This document shows, piece by piece, positions 13,351 through 25,329 of a stretch of DNA of 64,000 nucleotides (position 1 is the first letter of the stretch; each line of letters begins with the position of its first letter). Under the pieces are notes generated by a model. That model did not search any database, was not told the DNA's origin, and saw only the letters and a list, made by a program, of their open reading frames with translations. The translations under genes were made by a program, and so were the position numbers. The stretch spans positions 744,001-808,000 of the forward strand of contig NW_024104118.1 of the NCBI RefSeq assembly GCF_003945595.2, given 5' to 3'. Source of the stretch: Pipra filicauda. Taxonomy: Eukaryota > Chordata > Aves > Passeriformes > Pipridae.

Positions 13351-15368
13351 AGTGTCCGGGTGCTTGGTCTGCTGCCCCTGCTTCTCTGGCTCTGGCCTTC
13401 AGGGAGCAGAGCTTCCTCCTTGCCCTGCCCCATGCCAGCCTTCCCCTTCCCTGACTGATATGTTTGCTCCCCGGTCCTTGCCCAGCCTCCAGTGCAGCTT
13501 GGCTCCCTCCCCTGCTCTTCTTCATCACCTTTCCCTGCGCTGCTTGCTGGGCTGGCTGCAGCCCCAGCTAAGCCATGCTCATCTTTGCCTGCCACACTAG
13601 GTAGGGGCCAAACTTCTTTTCAACATTAAGGTGAGGAGCCCATTTCATCCCCTCCAGGCACCCTGACCCCTTTCTGTTAGTTGCCAAGCATCTGTGAGTC
13701 AGCCCCAGCAGGATGGCTCCCACACCACCTTCACATTCTCCACGCCCAACACAGCCTTTGCTTTTTCAGTGTGGGCATTTGACACAACTCTTATGTCCTC
13801 CACACTCATGGTGCACACCAAGCCCTCTCTCCTTTGTGCCAAGATCTTTAATCATTGTCCCGTTGTGCAGCTCCTATTCTTATACCAAGCTGTTAAAAAG
13901 ATGTCACTGTCGTAACTTCCTTGTCCCAGAAATTATCTTTCATGTCCTGGACGTGGGCTACAATAGACACTGAGGTGTTTGATATTATTAATACCTTCTG
14001 TATATGTGTCAATGAGCTTAAGAACTTAATGGAGCCTTTTCCCTCAGCCCTTCATGCCACATGTTTGGGCTGCTTGACAGAGCAGTCGAGCTATCAGCAC
14101 TAGAATCAGGCTGACATGAGGGCTTGTGGCCTCTCTCCATGGCAGAACATTGCATAGTAAGGCCTAATTTCCACACCCTGGACTCAAACGGGTCACTCAA
14201 ATAGTGCCCTGGCAGAGACCTGGGTGAGCTGAACTGGGGCAGCCCCTGTGCACCAACAGGTCATCCCAATCTTCAGCAGCACCTGTGTGAGGGGGCCTAC
14301 AGAAAAGCTTCTTTCTCCACTTTATGCCCATTCTCCAGAGCATTATGGACGTCATGATTTGAGATGGGCAAGGCACGAGCATGGCATCTCCTACCTCTCA
14401 TCTCACCTTCTGTGGACAGAGATGTCTGGAGATGGGCTCAGCTGCACGCCTGCAGCCTCCAGCAAGTGAGGCTGTGGTGGGGACAGTGGTGGGATCCCCT
14501 TTGTGGCCTGCACAGCCCCAGCCCATGTCAAGGGTGACATTGCGTGGCTCCAGCCACAGCTGTCCCAAAGGGACGGCTGGTGATCGAAAGATTTTTGGAT
14601 CATTCTGCTCCAAATCAATCAGCTGACCAGGGCAGGGAGAAGTACAATACAGTAGAGAGAGAAACCATTATGATAATACTTGATAATGATCCTCAGTTTC
14701 ACTGAGGAGCAGCCGTACAATGCAGAATTTGGACTCCCTCCAGCTGATAATGAGAAGCCACTGGACTGACTCAGCCTGCTGTGAGGAGGCATCAGCACAC
14801 ATCCAGATGGCTGTGGGGATGGGGGAGCAAGAATATCCTGCCTTGCCTCTTCGTCCCACTCCCCCCACACACCCTGAAATGTCACCACCTCCAAGGAAGA
14901 ACGTGATCTGGGAGCACATTTCTCCCTGACTGCATCTACAGGGGCCCAGTGGAACAGCCATGCTCAGGAACAGGTTCTGATGGAGGTCAGCAGCACTGAG
15001 GAGGGCAGGGGAGGTCTGTATCCATACCTGTCCCAAGCAGCCAGAAGGTTACACTGCCTTCTCCAAGGATTGGTTGGGATCCAGGATCTTACTGGGTAGG
15101 ATCGAGGAGCTGGTTGCTGGTCGAGTGTAGGGGAAATGTGAGGTACCCTCCTCTTCAGATGCACAGGGGCAGAGTGGGCACAGACCCTCCCCCTGTCCTT
15201 GATGGCAAAGGGAGGAGCCTGGAGGGGCAGACAGCTGATCTGGCGTTCCCAGAGCCAGTGCTGGCAGTACTTCAAGGTGTGGTACATCTTATCTCTGCCT
15301 GGCATTTGCATGTATTTTCTCAGTTCAGCTTGTTACAGCGAAAGTGTGAAAATCTGAAAGAAAAGGAA

Positions 15369-15384
15369 TGATAATAATAATAAT
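15369..15384. repeat. ATA trinucleotide microsatellite
   Basis: Five ATA/TAA units in a row in an otherwise mixed context. Confidence 0.85.
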
Positions 15385-18300
15385 GGGAGTAATTAAAATC
15401 CACCTCCCTCCTGCCAGCTCAGCCCTTTCTGGATGTTTTGTGGGATTCCTGGACATGTGCACTGAAACCAGGGGAGACGAGCATGCCCGAGCTCGCCCCA
15501 TTAAGGGGCAGGTCCACTCCCCACTGTCCAGGAGGGAAGCTGAGTCCCTCATGCAGTGTGCAGGTGCCGCCTCTCCAGGAGGGAGCTGAGAGCAGGGATA
15601 AACTCCTGCCTCCTGCCAGCAGAAGGGAACCATCTGCCACAGCCCGTTTTCATCTGAGGATGGCAGTGGCAAAGAGCTGGAGCATCTGGCTGAGAGACAA
15701 GCCCTTGCAGATGGACACCCAAATGTTCTTGCCATTCCCTGCAGGTTTTAAAGAGGAACATGTTCATTGAGGGCCTGTGAGCTGAGCTGCTCTGCAGTGT
15801 CCTCTGCATCCTGGGGCTACACGGAGGTCAGCAAGGGATAGTCACACCTGGAGGGCCAGGGCACTTTGAGTCACTTCATGCCTCAAAATGGAGGTTGACC
15901 TAGCTGAGGGTCTGACCCACAGCAGCTGGAGTTGGTCTCTACAGTATGGGTGAGGCCAGTAAAGGTGATGGGAGGGGGAAAAAAGGCATGTCTGCTGCAA
16001 AGCTGGCAGCTGCACATAGCTGCTGGCTGTCAGTGGGGACAGGAGGGAACAGCACTCCCAGGGAGGTTTGGCTGTGGGCTTCTGGCTGTCCCCAGTGCTC
16101 TGTCACCCGTGCTACAACACCTCAGGGACCGTAACAATAAGCTCACCGGTCATGACGGGTCAGTAAATGCAGAAACATGGGAGCCTTTGGGGCTTCTGAG
16201 CAGGGGCCAGTGCAGTTCCTCCCACAGAGATCAACGGGGTTCATTGCTGCCAAGATCTGCCTTTGTCCGAGGTGTCCTTGGGGCTTGTTGGGGTGAGGAA
16301 GTGCTGCCCATGAGGTGGGGTGAGAGCTAAACAGAGAAAAGCCCAAATGGCAGTGCTGCTCCTCGAGGGAGGTTGGTTTTACTGGCTTCTCTTACACTCT
16401 GGCACTGTGGGTAGGGGCCTTGGTGCTCCAGTGAGGAGAGTGGCTGTTAAATGATGCTTTCTTCTCACTGCCCTCCCCACCCTCCCCATCTCCTCACCGC
16501 ACTGCTGGCCAAAATGTACACTGTAGCTGTCCGAGCAAACCGGGGCTGTTCTGTAGCAGAGGTGTGCATGGATGCCATCTTAGCCCAGCAGCTCGTCCCT
16601 GCTTCTGCACACCCAGTCCATCCTCTGCCACTCGCCTCACTCGCAGGGTGGGGTGGCCGTCAGAGCCGAAATGGGAAAGACGGTCTTGGAAGGCCCCCTG
16701 CTTCCAGGCAGCGCATAGCATCGCTCTCACATGCCACCAGTGCTGCCTGCATGGCGTGCTCGCCGTGTCGTTGTGGAAGGGCTGAGGTGAAATTTCCCCT
16801 CTCTCACACCAGACAATGCCAGGAATTACTCCAGAGTGTTATTATTGAATATGCTGTGCCCTGCGTGGGGCTTTAACGGTGGGGGGGAAGCATTAAAAAC
16901 GGCTCTTAGCCCGTCCTTTGTCTTCCTCTGTTTGTTTTTCCTGGCTGCATTCAGATTGCCGGCTTTGTCTGTATTTGTGAAGTGCTGTTAACATCGATGG
17001 CATCCCTGCCATAGCCATAATAATAAGAGGAATCGATCCACACTGAGTGAAGGTCTGAGGACCACTGAGAGGGGCCAGGTTGTGTTTCCTTGATGGCAGG
17101 AGCAGAGCGTGTGCACTCACACACGCATTCTCACCCCCTCTGTTTTGTGCCACAAGGACCCTATGCCCAAGCCCATGCAGGGCTAAACACCTGATGGGCA
17201 CCCACTCTCCCAGCCAAGCCAGAGTCTGCACCTATGGGAATCTAGGGGTGGGCAGGAGCGGGAGCAGAGAGCTGGAGTGATTCAGCCCTCAGCTGGCAAG
17301 CTCACCCTTTGTTTATTCCTGCTCCGCTCAGAAGCTTGCCTGTGCCAAGCAGGAGGATAACAGGGCTCCAGGGAGGCAGCAGCCTCTGCCTGAGTGCCAG
17401 GAGGGGCTCGTGCTGCCCAGGGCTTGCTTGTCGCCCACTGCAAGGACGTGAGCTTGGAAGGCCACCCCTGTGCTGCACAGCAGGCACGTGGGACATTTGG
17501 CTCAGCTCGATGTGCTGCCCACTGGCCTCCCCACAGGGGCAGCCATCGCACAGGAGAAGCCTGGGGCAAGCGAACTGCTCTGCTTTCGCAGGAGGGAGGA
17601 AGGGAGGGCTGCCCAGAGGGATGCTCTGCATGGGAATCTCCACCCCTGGGCACGGCTAAATGGTTGGTGGAAGGCCAAGCCAGCGCCTTTCTCAAAAGCT
17701 CCCACTGGCTGAAAGAGCTGTCCAAGGGAAGGCACATGGGATGCAGTGCATGGGATCCAATGAAGGGACTCCTGGTCCCAGGTTGTGCCGGTGGAGAAGG
17801 TCCTGGTGCTCGTGCCTTGGGTCCACCTTGGCTGGGAGCCAGGGACAGCTGGGTAGAAGCAGGACAGAGCAGGAAGCACCCCAGGAGAGCCCTGCCAAGA
17901 GGAAGCAGAAGGGGAAAGTGCACATTAGAAGCAAAGTCTGTGTCCATTACTGATAGAGAATCAGCCTCAGCTGGAAGAGCCAGTGCTGGGCAAATCTAAT
18001 GCTGCTCGACAAAGAGTGTCCATTATGGAAGGGGTGAAATGGTGGGCAGCACTTGGGAAGTCGTGCACTTAGTCCTGAATGAGATGCCACCAGCTCAGCA
18101 TGTACTGAGCCTCTGCGGGGGCCTTTGGGATCACCAGGTCCCAGATCAGTCCTCGAAGTGTTCCCCCACCCCGTGTCGCCTCTTCCCTCTCATGTGCCGG
18201 GGTGAGGGGACAGTGAAAAAAGAGGAGCAAAACACTGTACTGAGGCAGCTGATGTAGGACGGACCCTCCGGAATCCCCAGGGTAGCCTGGCATCGTCCTT

Positions 18301-18710
18301 TCGGCGGGCAGGGCTGGGCACCGACGCGACGGTGACGGGCGGTGCTCCGCCGGTCCGTCCTCTGCGGGCAGCGAGGCTGCACCGCCGGCGGCGGGGCGGG
18401 GGCTGCGGGGGCCACCAGCCACCGAGCGGCTCCGGTTTGCGGGGGATCCGGCCTCGCTCCCCCCGCCCCGCAGCCCCGGGGACCCGCACCCCCCGCGCGG
18501 AGCGGGGGCGGCGGCGGGAGGAGGGACCGGCCGCGGCCGCCGCTGCCGTGCCCGCCGCTCCGCGCACCGCCCCGCGCCCGCCGGCGGCTCCTCCCGGAGG
18601 GGAGGCGGGGGCCGGCAGCGCCCAGCCCGGCCCCGCCGCGGCAGACCCGGCCGGCGGAGCGGGCGTGCGGAGCCCGGGCCGAGCCAGCCGCCCGCCCGCC
18701 CGCGGGGGCG

Positions 18711-18782
18711 ATGCCGCCGCCCCGCAGCGCCGCCGGCCGCCCGGGCGCGGAGGGCAGGCAGCCGCCGGCCGTGCGGCCCTAG
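18711..18782 (+). other. Possible upstream ORF, 23 codons
   Basis: The ATG at 18711 follows GGGGGCG and runs 23 codons, rich in Pro, Arg and Ala, to TAG at 18780-18782. It would lie in the 5' leader only if transcription starts upstream of 18711, which is unknown. The composition is that of the CpG island, so it may have no meaning as a peptide. Confidence 0.25.
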
Positions 18783-18950
18783 GGCGGCCCCGGCGGGGCC
18801 CCGTGCCCGGCCCGGCCCTCCCTCCCTCCCTCCCCCGGGCGCGGGGCTGGGGGGCGGCCCGGCCCCGGGAGCGCCGCCGCTCGTGTTGTCGCTGCGGAGA
18901 GGGGGAGCTGCGCTACTGCAGGTGGAGGTTTGGCGGGGGGGCCGGGGGAG

Positions 18951-18989
18951 ATGCCATTTCTGACCGAAGGAGATCGCCGGCGAGGATGA
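18951..18989 (+). other. Upstream ORF, 12 codons, in the LINGO1 5' leader
   Basis: The ATG at 18951 opens a 12-codon frame (MPFLTEGDRRRG) ending TGA at 18987-18989, one base before the LINGO1 long-form ATG at 18991. A further ATG at 18986 overlaps this stop as ATGA. After splicing to 33419 that frame reads only MRCG and stops. If transcription starts upstream of 18951, ribosomes meet two other ATGs before the main one. Its effect on translation is inferred. Confidence 0.5.
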
Positions 18990-18990
18990 G

Positions 18991-18996
18991 ATGCGG
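18991..18996 (+). CDS. LINGO1: LINGO1 first coding exon fragment (Met-Arg) before the splice donor
   Basis: An ATG and one CGG codon sit directly before GTAAGC, a good splice donor, inside the CpG island. Joining them in phase 0 to the acceptor at 33418/33419 reads MR-VRDRM, which parallels MQ-VSKRM of the long human LINGO1 isoform. The joined frame is 619 aa, against 620 in human. The pairing of donor and acceptor is inferred from phase, motif and this match. The 5' end of the exon (transcription start) cannot be fixed from sequence. The ATG context is moderate (G at -3, C at +4). Confidence 0.75.
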
Positions 18997-20758
18997 GTAA
19001 GCGGGGCGGGGGACCGGAGCGGGGCACCGGGGCTGGCGGGACCGGCGGAGCGGGAAGCTGGGGGGGCTCCGTGGCCCCGGGACGGCGCTGCCCCGGGGCC
19101 GGACCCGCGCCGGTGCGGGGGGCGCGGGGCTGGGAACTTGGTGCGTGTCCCTGGGACTGTATAGGGGTCCGGGGGAGCCCGTGTGTCCTGGGCGCTGCCG
19201 CCCTCCAGCCCCGACGATGCGGATCTGCCGCCTCCCCGCCCCGCTCTGCCCGGGCACTTCCTTCTGGCCATCTCTTTCCCGCACCCCCGCACCGTTCCCG
19301 CAGCCTCGGCGCAGCCCCTGTGGGAGCTCCGAGCCAGGCGGGGCCGGGGTGCGGGGCCGGGATCCCAACGAGGGGCTGGGGCTGCATCTTGATGGGGAGC
19401 ATCTCCCTCCTCTCCCCGTAGTTCCCAGGTGAATTGGCCGGCCTGGAGCAGATGCCGTGTTCAGGTAGGGTATCGATAGCCGGGAGAAGCTGCCTGCCAG
19501 GACTGGCTGGGAAGCAGGGATCAGCCTCAAACTGGATGTACCCTGCCAGCAAGGTTTAACTTAAGAGGAGGAATCGTCCTTCTGCCCATCCCCAAGATAG
19601 AGGCACTGAGGGTTAAAGACGGGCAGGGAGAGCTCTCCAGCCCTGAGCGACCAGGCTGGAGGCAGGAGCCATGGCGTGGGGCGGGGAGTGGGGGGATATT
19701 TTTCAGGGCAGGGGCTCACCTGGCCGTCACCTGCCCCCCCAGTCCTGGAATTAAGTGAGTCAGGGCCGTGGGGAGTTACTGCCAGATAGCTCAGGCTCCG
19801 GGAGGGCTCTAGGGGTACTGAAGGGTCCCCCTGTCTGGGCTCAGCCCCACGCCCCGGAACCAGGAGCCAGCCCAGAGAATTGGAGATACTGGACAGGGTT
19901 AAGCTGCCGGCGTGGGCTCAGCCCTCAGTTTGTGTCTGGCAGAAAAAAGAAGGGGTTAATGTTAAAGGGGCTTCGCAGGGCAAGTGTGGATTTCGAGGAT
20001 GACCAGAAACCTGCGGGCGGAAGGGATCTGGGAGCCCTCCCGGGCAGTGCCAGAGCTTGTTGCTCTCCGATACCGTGTGTAGGTTATTGGATTTTTCACC
20101 TTGCGCCTTGGATGTATAAATAGCCCAAGTGAAGGGTAGAGGCACGGCTCGCTCCAGGTGCTTGATGTGCCACCTCTGAGAAAGAATTGGAGTGATGGTG
20201 CCGTGAAAGTGATTTGCATGAGGAGGGAGGGATAGAGGGTGAGCGTGGGCACTGGTCGGATCGGGTCTGCTTGGGCTGGCTGGCGTCGCTGAGGCTCTGC
20301 TGCCTTTCTCCACCTGTCCCTACCCCAGCTGCCAGCCCAGCAGTCGGCATCCACGGTCCTTCCCAGCAAACGCCCTTTCCACCGAGCGACTCTCCCCGCA
20401 GCAGGGGATCGGTGTGACAGCCCTGCTGCTCTCCGGGGTCTCGGCTCGAGGGGGGAGCATGGGGCAGAGCAGTTCAGGGATTCCCAGGAACACCCCCACT
20501 CCATGGATGTCCTTCTCCCTCCATCTCCCCTTCCTCTGAACCATCTTCCGGAGCCCGGCTCTGGCTCTGCAATGATATCCCTTCCAGAGCCCCATCCCAG
20601 CCTTCCTGCCAGTCTTAACGCTCTCCTGGCTGCTCTGCCACTTGCAGCAGCCCTGACCTGACCTTCATGCCTGCCGGAGACGGCTGTGAAGCAGCGGTGT
20701 GGCCGTGCCTCCTGCCATCCCCCCTGGCATGGGGGCTGTATGGACTGTGCTAGGGTTG

Positions 20759-20974
20759 CCCAGCCCATCCCCACCCAACAGCAGCTATCCCAGCCCATCC
20801 CCACCCCACAGCAGCTATCCCAGCCCATCCCCACCCCACAGCAGCTATTCCAGCCCATCCCCACCCCAAAGCAGTTATTCCCAGCCCAACCCCACCCCAA
20901 AGCAGTTATTCCCAGCCCATCACCAGATATCCCAGCCCATGCTCACCCAACGGCGTCTATCCCAGCCCCACGCC
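20759..20974. repeat. 30-bp minisatellite, about 7 units, in LINGO1 intron 1
   Basis: Units start CCCAGCCCATCCCCACCCCA and end CAGCAGCTAT. Unit boundaries: 20759-20788, 20789-20818, 20819-20848, 20849-20878, 20879-20909 (31 bp), 20910-20930 (shortened), 20931-20960, and a partial unit to about 20974. The first three units are nearly identical and later ones drift. Because the unit is a multiple of three, one plus frame reads a 10-residue QPIPTPQQLS repeat, which is not a gene. The complementary strand has four G-runs in most units. Confidence 0.95.
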
Positions 20975-21419
20975 AGCGTCACTGCCCAAACCTTTCTTCC
21001 TCCACCTTCCTCCTTGTCCATTCCCCTGGGCCCCTGGCTCCTGCTGAAGCCCCACTCAGCTCTCTGACCATCCCAGCAGAGTGGGCTGGGACTCAGGGAG
21101 TTGAGATGTCTGGGTTGGCAGTGCCTTCTCACCTGCTGCTCCCGGCTCCTTCCTGGATCCCGTTGGCTGAATCACTGGATCACTGAATGCCATGAAGGAG
21201 AGGGGGTCTCTGCAGCTCTCAGCTGATGAGCAAGGCCAAGAGAGAAATGTATCCCTGGGCTAAAGCCTCCACGTCTTCCTGCAGATGGTTTTCACAATAG
21301 CACCTGCCCACACCAGCGCTCAGGCAGCCCCAGCCCTCACTGGGTCTCACAGGATGGGCAGGAAGCGACTGGGGGAGACAGTGGAGCTGAGTTTACAGCT
21401 CCTGGGGAAGAATCAGGTT

Positions 21420-21760
21420 TTCCAGGCCTTTTTGTGGAGGACTTAATTACTAAACAAATGGCTATACTGCTGTAACACTGTAATGTGCTGCAGTTACTCT
21501 ACACCTGTAACGTAATTACTCTCTGATACCTCTAATTACCACTGTTTCCTATCACTGGAAGGTTAACAGCATCACTGAAGGACTTCTGGTTCCTTTAGTG
21601 TCCTGCTTAACACAGCCACTGTAGTGCTGCTGAAGTTTGTGCTGCTCCGTGTATGTAACAAGTATAAAATCCTCCAACTTGAGGTTTTATTTCAGGGATT
21701 GATAAATGACTTTATAATAACATCACGATTGTAGTGTAATTACAGTTGTTGAATTATAAA
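21420..21760. promoter_or_regulatory. LINGO1: AT-rich island with four TAATTA sites in LINGO1 intron 1
   Basis: Exact TAATTA sites are at 21444-21449, 21513-21518, 21533-21538 and 21737-21742, together with GTAACACTGTAATG and TATAAAATCC words. It lies 2.4 kb downstream of exon 1, a common place for intronic enhancers. Binding and conservation are not shown. Confidence 0.4.
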
Positions 21761-23642
21761 ACACAACAGAACCTCTTGGGGTTTGATGAGGTGTGTTGGA
21801 TGACTGCTGGCTGCTGCTGTGACAGCTGTGGGGTGACACCAGTGTCAGGGCTGGCGGTGGGACCCCATCCCCTCGAGGCAGGGTTGGAAATGGGCACATC
21901 TCTGTGAATGTCCATGTGGAAAACACGTCTCTACCAACTCTGTTGTGAAGCTTCAGGTGTGAAAACTGCTGGAAAGACACTTTTCTGCATCACCTGAGCT
22001 GAGTCCTGCCAGTCCTTGGGCTTGTGGGCCCTTGAGCTGCATGCTGGAGCCGTGCTGGCCCTGATATGGATGTCAGTGGTGCCACTGGCTCATATGGACT
22101 CTCCTGCCCTGGTCCAGGCTAATGTGAACTCAGTGTCCCCACACTCACCAGTGCCCACCCTGCTGGTGGTTCAGAGGGCACAGCCAGCGGTGCAGGTTGA
22201 GGCATGGCTTGGTGAGGGCGAGGGTTTGGCCATCTTTCCAGCACACACCGTGCACTGAGTCAGCAGCTCTGCCCCATTCTCTGCTGAACCCCAAGCAGAG
22301 TTCATCCTGGCATGAGCAGGGATGGCCTTTGGTGGGAAAAGAGCCAGAAGAGCTTGTCAGGTAGCAGGGAGGGCTGGGATGAGAGAGAAAAGGGCTACAA
22401 ATGCTTAACTCAAATCAAACAACCCAAGAAAAACAAAGGGAGAAGGCAACAGAAGGCTGCGGCCTCAATTTCCTTCTGAGTCAGTTTTTCCCCCTTTCTC
22501 TCTTTCTATCCGGGCAAGTAAAAACTGGAGCTTATGGCAGGGAATGGCTGCAGGGAGAGAGGTCCCTGTGCCTCTGCCATGTGTCCCAGCTCCCTGTGAC
22601 CCTGCCTGGGTACATGCCTTACTCACAGCCAGTGTCGGTGGCTGTTTGAACCTGCAGCCTGTTGGACAATGTCAGGGCACGTGTGATACAGAGAGAGAAA
22701 GGGGTATCTGGGGACAGGGCTGGCTTGGGGTAGGGGACAAACACCACCATAGTCCCCCCTTCTCAGTGCTTTCCCTGTCAGCAGCACAGTGTGGCCTCTG
22801 CCCTCTTGTCTCTGTGAGCCAGGAGAAAGCCAGGTCACAGAGGTGGCCGTGTCTGAGCAGCGTTAATTGTCAGCTTGACCCAGGCAATTGAATAAATGAT
22901 GATAAATGCCTCCAAGAGCCTCATCTCCTCTTTAGCCTGGACAGCTTCCTCCATCCCTGAGGGCAGCAGGTTACTCTGTCTGGCTCAGGAAGGGGGGACA
23001 GTGGGGAGATTGCCCAGCAGGAGCCCAGCAACCATGTGATTCCCACCTTTCAGTAGCAGCAATCAGGAGTGACTAACGGGACCCCTCTGGGCCCTGCCGT
23101 GCCCTGGGATGTGTGGAGTGTTTTGGTGCATTGACAGCAGCATGGCCATGTTGGGGGGAGCCCTGCCATGAGCTCCACCAGCATCTCAGTCCTTCCTCTG
23201 GCCTTGCCAACATCTTGGCCACCATCTCTTGCCCTCCACATCCTGTACCCCATCCAAACAGCACCTCCTATCTGAGCACGGATCAGGTGGGGCAGCAGGT
23301 CAGCATCCCTCTTGCAGGGGCTGGGGAGCTTGGCTTGGTTTTGATCATTCTCATGGTTAAGCACAGAAACAGTTCTGTTTAACCATCCTGCATGTTTTTT
23401 TCCATCATTTTATTCACATATCTCTGTAAGCCAGCCAGCCAGTCACTGTGATGGCATCCTGCAATGGACACGTGTCCACACATGGACATGCCTCTCCTGG
23501 GCTCCAGAGGAGCAGAGGCCAAAGGCTTTGCCCACTGAAGCACTTTTGTCCTTTGTCCCAGGGCTGGGATCTGTGTCCTGAGCTGGGGACAGTCCTGTGG
23601 GTGAGCCAGAGAGTCCCACAGGAAGCAGGGACAGGGTCAGGA

Positions 23643-23714
23643 GGTACAGGACTGGGCTGTGGTCTAACATTGTCCAAGGTACAGGACTGGGTCCTGTGGT
23701 CTAACGTTGTCCAA
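23643..23714. repeat. 35/37-bp tandem duplication in LINGO1 intron 1
   Basis: Copies at 23643-23677 and 23678-23714 both begin GGTACAGGACTGGG and end TTGTCCAA. They differ by a small insertion and one substitution. Confidence 0.9.
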
Positions 23715-23929
23715 GGGATGCTCAAATAGCAAAATACCTGTGGCAACCATCAGGCTGGGCTGACCCCTACTCAGGGGGACAGGCTGGCCATGGCTTCCTG
23801 AGGGAAGTGCCCATGAGCACCCAGCCCAGCCCTTGAGGCTGTGGGGTCCCTGGGATGAGTGTCCATGACACAGCTCAGCCCCTGCCACCCCACACAGCCC
23901 TTGTTCCCCTGGCAGCCCGTTCCCTCCCC

Positions 23930-24190
23930 AGCCTAAATTGCTCTTAGTTATCTTAGTAGGACCCACAGTTATTATTTTTTTTGTCATTTCCATTCTGTTT
24001 CTTCATCAGAATGCAAAACATTAAATATCACTCTAGTAATTATGGTTAATTTCATAACCAGCACCTTAATTGGATTGGTCTCTGATGGGAAATTCTCGTA
24101 GGAGGGAGAAGCAGAAATATTTTGACGTGATCTATTCTTTCAGCTCTTTGTTTGGATTTGAGATGTCAAGTGTGAAATGGGAAACAACTG
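23930..24190. promoter_or_regulatory. LINGO1: AT-rich island in LINGO1 intron 1 (candidate enhancer)
   Basis: It contains ATGCAAAACATTAAATATCA, TAATTA at 24037-24042, GGTTAATTTCATAACC and CTTAATTGG. The composition contrasts strongly with the GC-rich intron around it. Confidence 0.35.
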
Positions 24191-25329
24191 ATTTAGACCT
24201 CAGAGGCAACCTGGGGGTGGCGAGCGAAGCTCGAGAACTCTGGAGGCGCTTCTTACCTTCCAGCAGCCAAACCTCTCCCTCCCATTCCTGAACCCAGCCT
24301 TTCCCCACCGAGGTCATTATGGGGAGGACTGTCCTGTGGCTCCCCTGGCCAGGGGGTTGTGTGCTGTACCACAGAGCAAGGCACAGCACTCCACAGGCTC
24401 CCAGTGGGTCCGAGGACCTCAGGGGTGTGAGGGACACCCACAGGGACACCTCTTTTCTTTTGGGAGTCGGGCATGCAACAGCCCATGGGCATCCCCAAGG
24501 CTGGAGAGGGACACCAGCCCCTCTTGTGCCCCGGTGAACCAGCTATTTCAGTGCTGCTGCTGAGGGCAGCCAGTCCAGGGGGGCCCTGGGGACCCCCAGC
24601 ACTTGTCTGGGGCTGTGCTATGTGGTGGCCTTCCCACAGAGCCAGCCTGCTGCTTAGGCCTGAGGTGCAGTTCGCTCTGGGAAACATGAAATTGCGCTGC
24701 CATTAGGTGCTGCCATTAAACTGATTTGTGCTCAGTCTGTTTATCCTTTTCAATGGGAAGCCTTACAGAAGGTAGAGGGAAATGGAAGCCCTGGCCTTGC
24801 ATTTCCGATTGCATTCCGATGCACTGTATTTCCCTGTGATTACTTTTGTTCTCAGGGTGCAGGCTCCATGTTATTATTCACAGCACTGGGAGAGGAGGAA
24901 GGGGCAGAAAGAATCGGTTTCAGCTCGAGCAAAACACTGCAAACCCACCCCCAAAGCTGCCCTCTGTTGAGGGCAGTGGGGAGCCACTCCATCCCCATGG
25001 CATCCCTCTTTTTTTCCATGCCCACGGGCTCAGCGGGTGCTGGAAGGCAGAAAAGGCTGAGGCACGGATGAGTCTGCCAGCGCGCCGACACCCCTTCTCC
25101 TGGGGATTAAACTGACTGTGCTTTGCACAGCCCCGTACCTGCCAAGGATTTGTATCAGCAGGGCTGGCAGCACCTGGAGCCCAAATCCTGCTCAGGCCAT
25201 ATCCCACAGCACCTCCCTTCCTGCAGGGGTTTGTGCTGGGAAGGGCTGGCAGTCCCTCGCCCGCTCTTCCCAGTTCTGTGGGTTCAGCTGGCTGCAGGAC
25301 AGGCGGGTTCAGCTGCACCTCAGCACAGT

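Larger units (their letters stand above)
1..18280. other. Non-coding 5' flank of LINGO1
   Basis: I find no recognisable exon, tRNA or intact transposon in this stretch. Open frames here are short, overlap on both strands and resemble no family that I know. Most of it is GC-rich sequence dominated by CTG, CAG and CCC words, typical of avian microchromosome-like DNA. AT-rich islands (2860-2990, 7530-7660, 8280-8600, 11300-11490, 12640-12900, 13190-13350) interrupt it and are listed separately. Unannotated non-coding RNAs or further LINGO1 5' exons could be present but leave no visible signature. Confidence 0.6.
18290..19420. promoter_or_regulatory. LINGO1: CpG island with probable LINGO1 promoter
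   Basis: Base composition changes sharply to very GC-rich and CpG-dense DNA, strongest at about 18330-19100, and falls off towards about 19420. GC-box-like GGGGCGGGG strings are present (for example around 18390 and 19001). I see no TATA box close to exon 1, so a CpG-island promoter with dispersed start sites is likely. The island overlaps the exon 1 donor. Outside it CpG is sparse. The same composition removes stop codons and produces long spurious frames on both strands. Confidence 0.8.

Noticed and set aside
17282..17999. Overlapping 200-codon frames on both strands
   Set aside because: Both strands stay open because of composition. There is no domain, no splice context and no resemblance to a known protein.
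18069..19292. Open frame of 407 codons on the minus strand across the CpG island
   Set aside because: It is rich in Pro, Ala, Arg and Gly with no domain that I recognise. GC-rich CpG-island DNA lacks stop codons, and equally long frames run on the plus strand (18332-19000). It overlaps LINGO1 exon 1 antisense.
19962..20900. Open frame of 312 codons on the minus strand with GWGMGW-type repeats
   Set aside because: The repeat peptide is just the translation of the 30-bp minisatellite. The remainder resembles nothing known.
20759..20974. Possible CRISPR-like array
   Set aside because: Units are directly adjacent without unique spacers, in a vertebrate intron. It is a minisatellite.
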